In this document: positions 47,974 through 59,839 of the stretch, piece by piece
Numbering within the stretch: the stretch's first letter is position 1
How the letters are laid out: every line of letters begins with the position of its first letter
Source of the DNA: Brachyhypopomus gauderio
Lineage: Eukaryota; Chordata; Actinopteri; Gymnotiformes; Hypopomidae
DNA: 64,000 nucleotides
Assembly: GCF_052324685.1 (NCBI RefSeq)
Contig: NC_135223.1
Span: 19,753,322-19,817,321, forward strand
Reading direction: 5' to 3'
Translations under genes and position numbers: made by a program
Notes under the pieces: model-generated
Database searches by the model: none
Told to the model about the DNA's origin: nothing
The model's input: the letters and a program-made list of their open reading frames with translations, nothing else

Positions 47974-50900
47974 TGCTTATGCCCTGAACCTTCTCATTTT
48001 AATTTCCTAGTTAGAACTTCGACTGTTAATCCTAAAGTTATTTCATGACTGCTGTTCCTCGATAACATTGTGGAGTCTGGTTGATGATTTCATTATTTTA
48101 AAATCAGGAATTTCAAAGGAAACACTATTATGGCACAACCATGGAATATTACAATATCCAGCCTAAAACTGGAGGCTGGCGTGTCCCACCTGAGCAGCTG
48201 TCGAGAGTAATCAATTCTTTTCAGCCATCATTCTCCACTGGAGGGCACTCTAACAGTTCTCATGTTATATGCAATTGCCTTTACAAGCCAACATGACTTG
48301 TCAAGTAGATTAATCATGAAATGATTAGGAAAAAAATCCTGTTACGATATAAAACAAAGTACAGGCAAGCCGTGACAAAAATAATCCCAGTTAACATCTA
48401 TAACGTGAGTAACTGCTTTGAAAGTATGTCAAGTGCTTTTAGTTGAGTAATAGGAGCATTGCACTGCCACGTGTCGGTTTTAGGGAAGGATTTTAACTTC
48501 ATGTTTATCCATCTCCCAGTTGAATGGAGCTGCTCTTTCTTTTGGGTTGCTTGTTTTTTATGGATTAACTTTGCAGGCAATGTTGAACAAACATGTCTAC
48601 ATAGATAGATGGGAATAATACTTTGGTGCGAATTTTGGAAACAGGGCCCTATGTTTTCTTGTACAAAATTGGCTTGAGGCTCATCTTCTCTGCTGCTTAA
48701 AGAAACCAGAATTGAAACATGCTGGTAAAATCCAGTGAGAATTAGGAATGATGGCAGGCTGTCAACAAAAATAATTGTCATTGGAGTTTGGAGGAACTGG
48801 GTTAGTGAAGAGAAATGCACTTACATATCCTTCCTACATTTCCAGGTGATGAGGCTTGACAGAGTAAAAAAAAAAATAGTCCCTGATAAGCACTTTTGCT
48901 CAGCATAATCATGAATATGTATATATATTTAGAATGATTAAATTAACAGAAATATACCAGCATATATAATGCAGAGTAATGTTTTTTGTGAGCCTACATA
49001 ATGAAACTATATTATTAATATAATTATTAACAATAATTATATTAACTATTATTATTGCCATAAATTAACCAATAATAATAATAATTTGATTTCATCTGTT
49101 GAAGAGCATATATTGCCTGCTTCAATACACATTGCTGACTCGTTCATTTCCTCTCCTTTTTGCATAATTGATTTTGCTTCTTGAACTCTAACTGCAGTTT
49201 TCCAAACTGTTCTGTCAAACTAGCTTTGTTCTGAAAGTGTTTGTTTCAGCAGTTTGTCTCCGGCTGTGACATGTAGTTGGGGTCATGAAGGTTTAGTCTC
49301 GGTGGAGGCATTAGAGTACACCTACCTTCAGTCTAATGTCTTAGAGGGAAACGAGATGGCGTAAGTTTTACGTTACATCATATGCATCATGTAGTCTTTG
49401 CAATCAGATGTTCAAAGAAAGTGTATGACAATGATGAAAGAGGAAATTAAGAGAACAATGCAAAAAAATTGCTAATTGTTATGCCAGGCTAATGTGCTGG
49501 GCTAATTGGCCAGGCTAATTGGGGTGGGGCACACACACACACACACACAGAGAGTTGTGGACAACTGCAGACTGTAGCTGTTCTGCCTGGATCTTATCAT
49601 TCTTGTTTAAGACCAGGTAAAACTCTATCCTATACAAATGTTACGAGGTTCTTGTCAGTTAAGGCAGGCACAACAAGAAGTTGACAGTTGGGCTGAGACT
49701 TTAATTGCTATACAACACAAAATCTGTGACGCAACACAAAATGCTCATAAATGCACATCTTTGCATATCTTGGTGTATCTTTGCACGCTGCAGCGATATA
49801 CTGAAAACCAGGAAGAATTTATATAGAGGATAATGATACTGATAAAAGGTAAACATGTTAGTATTCAGGTGAGGCAGAGCTCTGGGAATGTGCTACTGAG
49901 GAATGTGCTGCCAAAGAACACAAGAGAACAGTGAATCACTGAGTCATGCAGGGGATGTGACGTCACCCATTTCATTGGCTTAAGTATCTCAAATAAGCCA
50001 ATGTATCGAAGGCTTAGTTTCTTGAAGGGGAAGGTGGATGCTACTGTGCATGGTTTAAAGCCAAAATTCTGCCTGGGCTCATATTCTGCCGCATAGATCA
50101 ACCATCACCTCAGTTATAACGATGGCCCCTCTAGCTAAAATTGAACTGAAACTTAATTCCTCACCTGATCTTCTTACCCACTGGCAGAGGCTCCTCTGTG
50201 CTGAGTATCTTGATTCTGGAATGTGAGGACATACTGTAACAGTACTGTACTATACTCCTATAACTCACCTGTTGGAGCAGAGAGAGTAAAGTGCTAACAA
50301 CACAGAGGATGTGGGTTTGAGTCCTATGGAGAACACATTGTACGATAGTGAACAATATATGTACGTCATTGTGTACATGCATATATGTCAAATGCTGAAG
50401 AAAAAAAGCAAAACTTTGGTCCTGTTATCCTTGAGGTTTTAGTGCGATGAAGAAAAACGTCACTTAAAATTTCCAAAGAGCAAAACCAGCTCTGCATTTG
50501 ATTATTATACCTGCTTAACAAGTTACCATAACAATCGCCAGTCCTCATGTTTCTCCTTGGCTGCTGGTTAGCTAAGGGTCAACAGCACTTCCCAGATAAA
50601 GAGCTTCCTTCTTTTGAGAAAGGGATCGTGTTTCAGATACATCACCACTCTTCTACTGAACCAAATCAGCAGAGTCACGATGAGGCATGGCCGCCTGCTT
50701 TGGCACATACGTTTGCATACGTAACCAGTTTGTATTTGACCCTCCTGAATTCTCCAGTAATCCTGTGCCCAAGCTAATCATCACTGCTGTGTTCATGACC
50801 GTTTTAGTCTCAGGTTTATTTGGCAGGAAGTCACTGACAGTTGTTGCACGTTGACACCTGTGAAGCTGAGGTTCTTTGCAGCAGTCAATATTTTGGAAGT

Positions 50901-52859
50901 GTCCCTTTTCACTATTTTGGATGCTGCAGGGTAATTTAAACAGACAAAGGAAATACTCCCTTAGTTCTACTATACAGAACACACCACTTGAGAGTCCAGC
51001 AATCTGCTCAGACAAACTGATGGTTTCAGTTGCCAGTTACCATGGGGATCAGCCATGACACCTGGCCAACCGGTGCCTGTTCAGATTACTAGGGAAGACA
51101 GTCTCATCAGAGGCTTCCTCTTCTGTTCACTCACCATGTTTCTGATTTGATAAGGCAGAGGTGTGAATGAGACTAAGCAGGAGGTGAACTAGCATTGCTC
51201 TTAAGATGAGCAGTGAGCCGGCTCGGGAGAGGGTACTGTGCTCACACACTCAATGACACAGTTCTGACAAACCCCTTTTGAAAAGTGGTGAAAGAGCCAT
51301 TTTCAAATAATTACCTGTGTGAACTGCTGTCTTTTTATTTATGGTCAACTATGCTTCAAACTATTATTGTTACATAATAATAACAACAAGAATTCTTATA
51401 CAATGTTTTTTTTCCTTTTCTCGTGGCATATTTAAACCAGAGTTACACGCTTTCTTTTATTTAGCGATTTTTGTCCATAACTAAATGTAATAGTTTTAGA
51501 AAAAAGATCAAGTAATTGCATTATGACGTGTTCTCTTGTTGTATGTTGACTATGAAAACTAGTTCCTCCAGGATGAGCTATAGTACTGCAGGAGACGGCC
51601 TGTTTGTGGATCAGAGAAGATGAAGGTGACTTGTTGAAAGCTTGTTGTTAAGTGGCGAGTGAAAGCACTGCCAGGTACCCCAGCTAAATTCTTTGTAAAA
51701 CAGCATTCATTTTTCTGCTTAGCTTTCTATTAACTATATTGCTGCTATATTTTCTCTAAGGCTTTAATTTGGAGATGTAAAGGAAAATTGTATCATGCTA
51801 CAGCTGTGCCAAATGCTGATAGTTTTAGAACATTTGCACAAGCACACAGCAGCATTATAAACTATACATTCATCTTTTTTTTTTAAGCAAGAGCATCTGC
51901 TGCTATTAAATTGAGGCAGAGGGCTGACATTTCCACAAGGGTGATCAAATTAATTTCCTAATCATTTCCTGACGGGATCATCCCTGATAGTCAAGGCCCT
52001 GTGAAGAAGAAAGTCTTATGATGTATCATTAGTCAGGTAACAGGCTGATGATTGAGAAGGCCCTTGATTAAGTATGGCACCTCAATCTTCTACTGTGCCG
52101 GAAACGGTAAACACACAAGCTTCTGTGGCCTACGTGTCAAACCAGGCCTTGATGGATCTGTTTAGACTGCGTGATATATTCCCTTTGTTTCTTTTCGCAG
52201 CTCGGTCATTTGTAATTATGTTTGAGGGCTGCTCCACATCTCATTATTCTTTCACTGACTGTTGAGCAAAATGTTTCAAAATTGCCTCTTTTGCTTTCTG
52301 TACAGTGTCAATACCATTTCACCAAAATGAGAGGTTTGTTTTGAACTTTGTGCAAAATCACTTGAGAGAGAGAACATACAGTGGAAGCCAGAGTGAGTGG
52401 ATTGGCCAGCGTCATGTCTCATGGCTGATTCTGCATCCCATTTATGGCGTGTTGTGCCTCTCCCGCCACGACAGGGTTGCCATGAGCACCGTAGCTGTGT
52501 CGTCTAGCATGGCAGTGACCTCCGGACAGGAGGCTGTCGGCTGGCCTCTCACACACTCTGTGGTTGCCAGATGCCATAACTCAAAACACCACCAGCTGCC
52601 TGATTCGTGTTCCTGAAGACAACCTCCCGGTGATGCAGTCTCACAGGTTCTTGTCATTGTCAACTGAAGTTAAAGTTTGATAATAATACTCTTTTTGGGA
52701 GCCATTGTATCACACTCATGGCTCAGGTTTGTCTGTGCATGGTGAAGTGTGCAAGAACCTGACACCACAAGCTTAACTGTAGTTGTGGACAGAGCTGATG
52801 AACTTGTACTGTTGGACTGTCCTTCCTTAGAGTCCTTAGGGACTTCAAACGTCTTTTCC
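47974..52859. other. Region downstream of tdp2 without a supported gene
   Basis: The tdp2 3' UTR begins here. The rest is AT-rich non-coding DNA with a short (CA)n tract. The stretch around 51.85-52.28 kb is non-repetitive with AATTAATTT-type homeodomain-like sites and might be regulatory, but this is only an inference. Confidence 0.45.
49529..49551 (+). repeat. (CA)n microsatellite, short
   Basis: About 11 CA units. Confidence 0.85.
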
Positions 52860-53068
52860 CAATAACCTTAATAAAGGGACACTTACTAAATGTCTACTTA
52901 CTAAAATATTTTAATATTTTTATCTTTTATTTCTTTTAACATTTTCCTTTTGTCTTTTTGTCTTATCTCCTTTTAATGTTTCTTTTATTTATACTGTAAA
53001 GCACTTTGAGTTACATGTATGTATGAAAGGTGCTATACAAATAAAGATTATTATTATTATTATTAGTA
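52860..53068 (+). mobile_element. LINE 3' end with (ATT)n tail (plus strand)
   Basis: The segment TGTAAAGCACTTTGAG...GGTGCTATACAAATAAA followed by (ATT)n is a widespread non-LTR retrotransposon 3' end in teleosts. No reverse transcriptase remains upstream. The exact LINE clade cannot be assigned from the tail alone. Confidence 0.65.
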
Positions 53069-53691
53069 TTTGAAAGTAAACGATTTGGGTACAGTATATA
53101 AATACAGATACAATCCTAATCGGAATCACATCTATATGGTCACTGGTGCAATTTACAAAGTGGTCACAATTTAACAGGTGCATCTTTAATCTGTGTGTGA
53201 CTTTGTCATTGCCTTGAGGAAACATCACTCTGCTCTTTTGGTGTTTAGTGAAGTTCAGCATGGAGAAACATCGAAGGCCATCCTTCTTGCCTTCATCGCC
53301 TCTCTGTGATTTTGTTGTAGAATGCATCCAGTTATTATAATCATCATTATCACAATCTGTCCACAGAGGCTGTCATCGTCTTCCTCCTAAATCTGCTCTA
53401 AATTAGCTGAACTGTCACGCAGGCTGTGATTTCAAGCCACAGGGGCACACACCATTGATTTGATTATTTTCTTTTTAAAAATGACGTCCTATTGCTCATT
53501 TTCCTGGAAGATCTTACATGTGGAACACATGTATGAGACACTAAAAAGAATCAGGTATGTGAAACCCACTACAAATGAAAAATATGTTAAGCTTCAATAT
53601 GTCTGTTTTTTGTATCACCTGGAGTCCACAGTGAATATATCATGCAGAATGTGTGAAAGTACTTGCTCACTTTTCAATTAAACAAACAAAA

Positions 53692-54412
53692 AGTCACGTC
53701 TAGCTCCACCTTCCGCCCCAGTCCTGTGTCCGCCCTAGCCCTACCTTGTTTCCCGGTTTCCATAGTTCCCTTCCGTTTGTCACGCCCCTGTCCTCAACAT
53801 TTGCACCTGTGTCTTGTTTTCCCCTTCCGTCTTGTGCATTTAGTTCCCCCTGTCTCATTCACCGACGTCGGTCGTTTGCTGTGCTTCTTCATCTCCCTTG
53901 GTTCTTCATAGTTTCCTAAGTACTCCTTGTTTATGGTTCTTGTTCGTTTATTCCTAGTTTCTGTTTAAGCTCTTATGTGCATGTTGTCTCTATTTTCGGT
54001 TTCTTACTTGATTTGCGTATTGTTATCTCCAGTTTCGGTTTCATACATATTTCTCCGTTGTCTTCCTTCTAGTCTACCCAAGCCTGGTTAAGTGTTTTTC
54101 TCTTCAGCGTTTCCCCTCCGTTTGTCATATCTTAAAGTATTTGTGTGTTCGTTTTCTCTTTGTTGTTCGCTGTTTTTCCTGTAGGTCTCTGTAATCTTAG
54201 TTCAAAGTCCCGTTGCTTGCCTTATGTTTGTATTTTACTTAGATGTGGTTACTAGCCTTGGTGTATTGTCTGTACTCTGTTTCTGTAGTTTTCCATTCTC
54301 CGTTAGTTGTGTAGCGTTTCTGTTTGCACTCATTTGCTTTGTCATTATTTCTTTATTAAAATTAAATCTAAACTTGCAATTGCGTCACGCCTACCCCTCA
54401 GCAATCGTAACA
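53692..54412 (+). mobile_element. LTR-like pyrimidine-rich repeat, possible solo LTR
   Basis: This T/C-rich segment includes TGTCACGCCCC at 53778 and ends with TCAGCAATCGTAACA, matching the TGTCAC...GTAACA ends of gypsy LTRs in this window. An ATTAAA lies near its end. No target duplication is seen, and the start could be 53692 or 53778. Confidence 0.5.
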
Positions 54413-54510
54413 ACAGACTGCACTTTAATCAGTCTTTAATCAGTTGTTAAGGACTCTTGAACATAACAACTCCAACTGCACATATGGACTAATAATTAAA
54501 CATTATTTTG

Positions 54511-54514
<4 letters not shown>

Positions 54515-54557
<43 letters not shown>
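54515..54557 (+). repeat. (GT)n microsatellite
   Basis: About 21 GT units. Confidence 0.95.
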
Positions 54558-54558
<1 letters not shown>

Positions 54559-55255
54559 TATCTTTGCATTACATCTGTTGTGTGTCTGTGTCACACTTGA
54601 CTGTGTATTTGCATCATGAGCGTTTAGACCCTGTATTCATCGGTCTAAAGAAGGCCGGTGATTATACCGGACTCTGCTTTGATCTGGACCATGCTGGATC
54701 CACAGCAACACCACATACAGGTGACTCCTCACTTGTCTTGAAGGCTCCAGACAGTGAGAAGCCGTGAGAGTGTGGCGGCTCTCCTGTACTGGGTCCTTGT
54801 GATCTACTGCTGTGTGGCCATGTGGAGTGACCAGAAGGGAGGGCTGGAGTAGTCCAACACTGCAGTGGGCAAGAGTCACTACTTAAGCTGTCGTAAACAC
54901 ACCCAGCTGTGGTGTTGCTATTATCACATCCGGAGGTGTCCAACAAGATTCCTGCTAGGGAGAGTCATGCAAACAAACAACAAGTTTAATTGTCTTCTGT
55001 CACTGCTCATAAGCGTACTCAAAACCAGCTGGCGCGGTCGGCAAAGTGCTCGGATTCTTCTTTTAATCACTCTCACTGCAGTTTGATTTTTCTGTTGCAA
55101 TGCATTACAGTGTGTGGTTGAGTGTAGTGACACTCTGGGTTGCACTTTGGTTGTGGTATTTACAGAATGATGCGATCTGACACTGTTAGAGGTGTTTGTG
55201 TTCAAATTGTACCATAGCACAAGAATGGACACATAATAATGTGCCAATTCACTAA

Positions 55256-55432
55256 AGCCAGGGGTTGGCAACTCCAGGGAGATCTAGTTTCCCTGCTCTG
55301 GCACACCTGAGCCAAGTCGCCAGCTCATTATTTAGCCCTTCTTCAATTGAGTCCTGTGTGCTAGACCAGAGAAAATGTAAAACCTCTGCAGGGCACGAGG
55401 GCCTTGGGAGTTGAGTTGAAAATCCCTGCACA
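55256..55432. mobile_element. Probable MITE with imperfect inverted termini
   Basis: The left end reads CCAGGGGTTGGCAACTCC and the right end, reversed, reads CAGGGATTTTCAACTC. The interior has the LTCCCTGCTCTGGCACACCTGA-like block (as DNA) common to an abundant fish MITE group. No exact target duplication is visible, so the limits are approximate. Confidence 0.55.
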
Positions 55433-56405
55433 CAATGACTGAAAATGAAGCAAATTTAATGGAACCGGGAAGGCACAGGTGCAATTATTACAAGTACAAC
55501 AAAGGTCCACATAGAGGACCGTCATGTTCCTTAACTTCTCTCTGCCTCTCCCTTTTACTCATTCTCACTTTGCCTCACACACAGTGTGTCACTTTTCTAT
55601 TTTCCAGTGTTAATGTCAACACACAAATCCCAAGTGTCCTTTGGCTCTGGCCCCTCAAAGCAATTCATTTTCTAAATAAAGAACTCAGTGTTGGACAGCT
55701 ACAAAGAAAAACAGATAGACTTCCTCCTGGATCAGACCACCAGCACATACACATTTAACAGAAAGCTCTCTGGATGACGATGGAGACCACATGAAAACCA
55801 TGCTGCAAGGTTTGAAATAGTCCAACTTCTCCAACAGCTATGCTGCATCACAGGCTTTTCTGTGCAAGACAATATTGGGTGTATCTGTGTTCATATGGGC
55901 CACACATAGGGCAGACCTAATGGAGTGCTTGGATTTGTGATACAGGCCAACAAGCAAGATAACAGAAGTAGAGGGTTTCTAATATGAGCACAATCTTACA
56001 TATGATTTACATCTACATCTCCAGAACAGCACATTAGACTCGTCTACATTATTGTTATAGAGGGTAGGGCTCAAAAGTGCATTTTGATAACATAAAACTT
56101 TAATCTTTGATCTATGAAACAGGCGAAAATAGTGTAACAGTTGACCTCCAGAGTTACACCACTGCACATTAAAGTCTTTCAACAATAGTCTTTTCAGTAG
56201 TCATATTATATTACTCGTTTTGAAACACCTTCTTGTTGTTTTCATGCTGAGAGCTGTCATAAATTGGCAACACAATTGACAGATACCATAATAAAAACAG
56301 ATCTCTAGGCTTTCATGTTCAAAGTAATTTATATTATGTTTTCATAATATACTGGTTTTATAAATATAAGGAGGGAAAATTTTCCTTAAATACATTTTCC
56401 TTGCT

Positions 56406-56453
56406 AACCTTATGCCTAAATAACCTTATGCCTAAATAACCTTATGCCTAAAC
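56406..56453 (+). repeat. 16-bp tandem repeat, 3 copies
   Basis: AACCTTATGCCTAAAT occurs three times in a row with one terminal mismatch. Confidence 0.9.
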
Positions 56454-57013
56454 CTAAATGACGAACCAAACCTTTGAAATAACACATTTTGAAATAATAC
56501 AATTTGAGTCATAATCAACATCAGAATCTATCATCATCAAAACCAACCTAAATCACTGCAGTAAGCAACCAAAGATTTTACTTTATAAACCCATGCCATG
56601 CTATGACTGTAGCCTATAGATGAGGTAAACCTGTGGATCTGTGGATGTAACCGTTTAGGTTTTGAGAAAGTTGTGCAAATGCTTAAGAAGCTTAAAGAAT
56701 AATCATTAAACATAATTGCACTGGGTTCTTACAGTTTCCAGTTCTGAAAGCCTTTAACCAATCCTGGGCCAATGACATATCTGCACTAGGCATTTGAGTT
56801 TTTCTTTCCTGCAGTTAGGTTGTGAAATTAGAAAAGATGTCACACAGACCCCAAGCTCCAAACCACAAGATGAAATGTTTACTTAATTAATGCTTGGCAC
56901 AGATATGCTGCAAAATAATGCTCATGCAGTTTGGTCTGCTGCTCTACCTCATACACGGCGAGCACGGGAAACACTAAATGAACGCCGAAGCTCAGCTAGA
57001 ATAACGGCTGTCT

Positions 57014-57068
57014 GGAGGTGGGGGGAGGGTGGTGTCTGGGTGGGGTGGGGTGGGGGTGGGGGTGGAGC
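57014..57068 (+). repeat. G-rich tract with quadruplex potential
   Basis: At least seven runs of three to six G separated by one to five bases occur on the plus strand. The tract creates Gly/Trp-rich spurious open frames. Confidence 0.8.
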
Positions 57069-58429
57069 TCTCCTGCGGGAGGAAGGAGAGGTAATTACAG
57101 ACTTGTTTTCACCCTCCAGCACCTTCCCTTTGTGTTCACCGTTTTCATTCACCTTCCAGTGCCTGTAAATTGTAAGTCCCATACAGAGTGAGCTGCAGAT
57201 TATCCCCTTTAACAATCTCACAAGATTTATGACTTGCATTATAATGTGAGCAATGGCTTATACAGGAAAAGCAACACTGTTTGGTGCCTAACAAAAGGCC
57301 TATTCCTTTCTAAAATGGCTTGCAGCACACATGGGAGAAAGTACCTGCGTGCACGTGGTAACAGTGGAAACAGTCTTAGCTAAGTCATTGAGACAAACTG
57401 TAGCTGTACAGAATGAACAGAATACAAGATAAAGCAACTTTTCTTAAAGTCTGCTGTTGTTCAGTCACTGTGTTGAAATACCAGCTTACAGTGATTTCTA
57501 AATTTAAGTCTGTTATAATTAAGTGTGCAGTACCCCACATCACCCAAGTCTTTTCAGTGTTAATGTGTCAATATAAAACCACACAGCATTAATTTTACAT
57601 TTAAGTTAGTTTGTGAACAAACTAATTTCTATAGTTTTATACACTGGTGGATTAACAGTAGCCTACATTTGGTTATGGAATTCCACTCTTTGGTTTTGTT
57701 CGCCTGTATCTTCTGAATGTCTCACTGGTTTTGGACGTTTACTGGCTAGACGTTTTAAAAACTGTAAAGTTAATTCAAAAGCTTCTGTCTGTTCATGACA
57801 GAAACAAAACTACAAATTGGCCCCTAAACTGCTAACGTCCCTAAAAAATGGCAAAATACATACACATATTTTACTTGCCCTCTCTGAAAGAGGAGTGAAA
57901 AAGAAACCAAAAAATGTGACAAAGGCACTCACTCCTGCAGTGTCAATGTGACACAAAGTGTGTATAGCTAAAAACAAGTTGCTCTGCACAAAGCTGCACT
58001 TAGGCAAACAGTAAACTCTAATATGAGCAGAGAATCTCATCAGCTAAAGATGAAGCACATGCATCATGGATCTCCCGGCATCAAACAGCCTGGGGCGACT
58101 TATTCAACAGTACAGTAGAAACACTATCATCCAAACACCAGCCAGTTTCAGCCTGTGATTATGTAATCACTTCAGGTAACAATCTACTACAAAACAGACA
58201 AAAGAGAAGACACCAACACACAACAAATGACCTCAAAAGGAGACAGCCTCAGATACTGCCAGTGTGGCAAAACATCCATGGACTTAACCAAAGCAATGCA
58301 GAACCCCAAATACGTCTTGGGCGCAACATGAGTTCATTTGCAAAGGCCAGGTCATTTTCTTTAAAGAATTTCTACAGTAATTATGTGGCATGCCAGTCAC
58401 ATTTCTCATAGCACCAACAGTCTCCATTG

Positions 58430-59157
58430 AGTCTGTCCCAAAACCGAGCTGTCTGAGCATTCAATTGATTAAGTAGGCAGCTGTTTATGTAGGCAGCATT
58501 CCAACAGTCATCTATCCTCATAAGGCAGATTACTGAGATGTTCTAGTTAAATATGCTGTCTACTGAGATATCTTAAACTGGCCAAATTTTAAGTCAGCAT
58601 CGAATGGTTCCTCGGCCGCTAAGCCAATCCCACAATTCAACGCAAGCACAACTTTTGTTTCTGGAGAAGTCATTTTCAAATGTACGTTATTCTAATTCTC
58701 TCTGCTGTTTCTAGGATATTAAAGAAACATTAAAAATATTTTCTTAATATAAAAACACATGGTATTTATTTTACCATTTAGGTTAGTTTGTGACCAAACT
58801 AAGTTTTAAACAGATTTATGCACAGTTTTAGCATTTATGCTAGTAGATTTTGAAGCCTCAAACTACTGTGGATTGCCAGCTAACAAACTTAGCACAACAT
58901 GTTACTTATCTAGCACGAGAATTAAAATTACATAAAATTAAAAAAGGAAAGAACAGAATCCATTGTGCTGAAATGCAGAGACAACATTAGAAACACCGGT
59001 CACATAGCTTACACTGGGCAAGAACAAGATGTGATGAAACTGCTCTCTAACTAGAGCGTCTCAATGATCTGCTTTTTGAGTATAGATGGTTAGAATGTTG
59101 CCTACTGACTACAAAAACAATGCTTACTTAGACATCTCACTGGGATTTGGGACAGAC
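58430..59157. mobile_element. Long-TIR non-autonomous DNA transposon (about 728 bp)
   Basis: Both ends begin GTCTGTCCCAAA when read inwards. The similarity continues inwards for roughly 130 bp on each side with many scattered mismatches, including GGCAGATTACTGAGA-like and TCTAGTTA blocks. CCATTG occurs at both outer flanks (58424-58429 and 59158-59163). No transposase frame is seen. The superfamily is uncertain. Confidence 0.75.
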
Positions 59158-59662
59158 CCATTGTCTTACTTCTTATGAAGCCAATCCCTAGGGGATATGT
59201 TTTTTTTTTTTGGCCAGTGACTACATTGACTAAAATTCAAAGATGAAAAAGGTGTTTAAGGTGGTTAAAATCCTTTGAAGCCAAAAAGGAAATCTTTACC
59301 TTTTTCTTCTGCTAAACCGTCTGAAGCATTTTGATATATTGAAGTTCAGTGTTGAATATTGAGTTGTTCAGTGGCCTTACAACCCAGTTTGAGGATAGGA
59401 CATTACAGCCCCTGGGCATCTGCTCTGAAGTTGAATCCAAGGAATGCTCATTTCTTCAAAGCTGTAAAAATAAGACTGTTAGATTGGCTAAAAGAAACTG
59501 CCTGGGCCTCATCTCATGTATTGCAGTTACTGCCATCAAGAAAACATTTTAAGGTTCAAAACTGTAGGAGGAAGAAGTATAATATATTTTATTCCCTAGT
59601 CCATAACATTACTGAATCAACAAAGAAAGGGATGGTTGTGCATATAAGCATGTGATTATGGA

Positions 59663-59831
59663 CAGTGGCGGACTTAGCAATTTGGGGGCTCAAGGCGAAA
59701 TTAGCTAGGGGGCCCATCAACATTAATATGCGAGAAATAAGTTAGCTAGTCAGGGGGCCCCTACAGTGGGCTGCAGTGGGAGGGGCCCAAGGCAGTTGCC
59801 TAGCCACGCCTCTATGCAAAGACCGCCTCTG
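59663..59831. mobile_element. 169-bp hAT MITE with perfect 8-bp TSD
   Basis: The ends are CAGTGGCGG and CCGCCTCTG, an inverted repeat with one mismatch and the hAT signature. The flanks at 59655-59662 and 59832-59839 are both ATTATGGA. The interior contains several GGGGGCCC blocks and no coding potential. Confidence 0.92.
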
Positions 59832-59839
59832 ATTATGGA

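Larger units (their letters stand above)
55433..58423. other. Non-coding region
   Basis: I found no gene. The interval contains a 16-bp tandem repeat, a G-rich tract and a short palindrome at 57606-57625, listed elsewhere. Confidence 0.45.

Noticed and set aside
56890-57239. Open frames over the G-rich tract
   Set aside because: Gly/Trp- and Pro-rich peptides reflect the base composition only.
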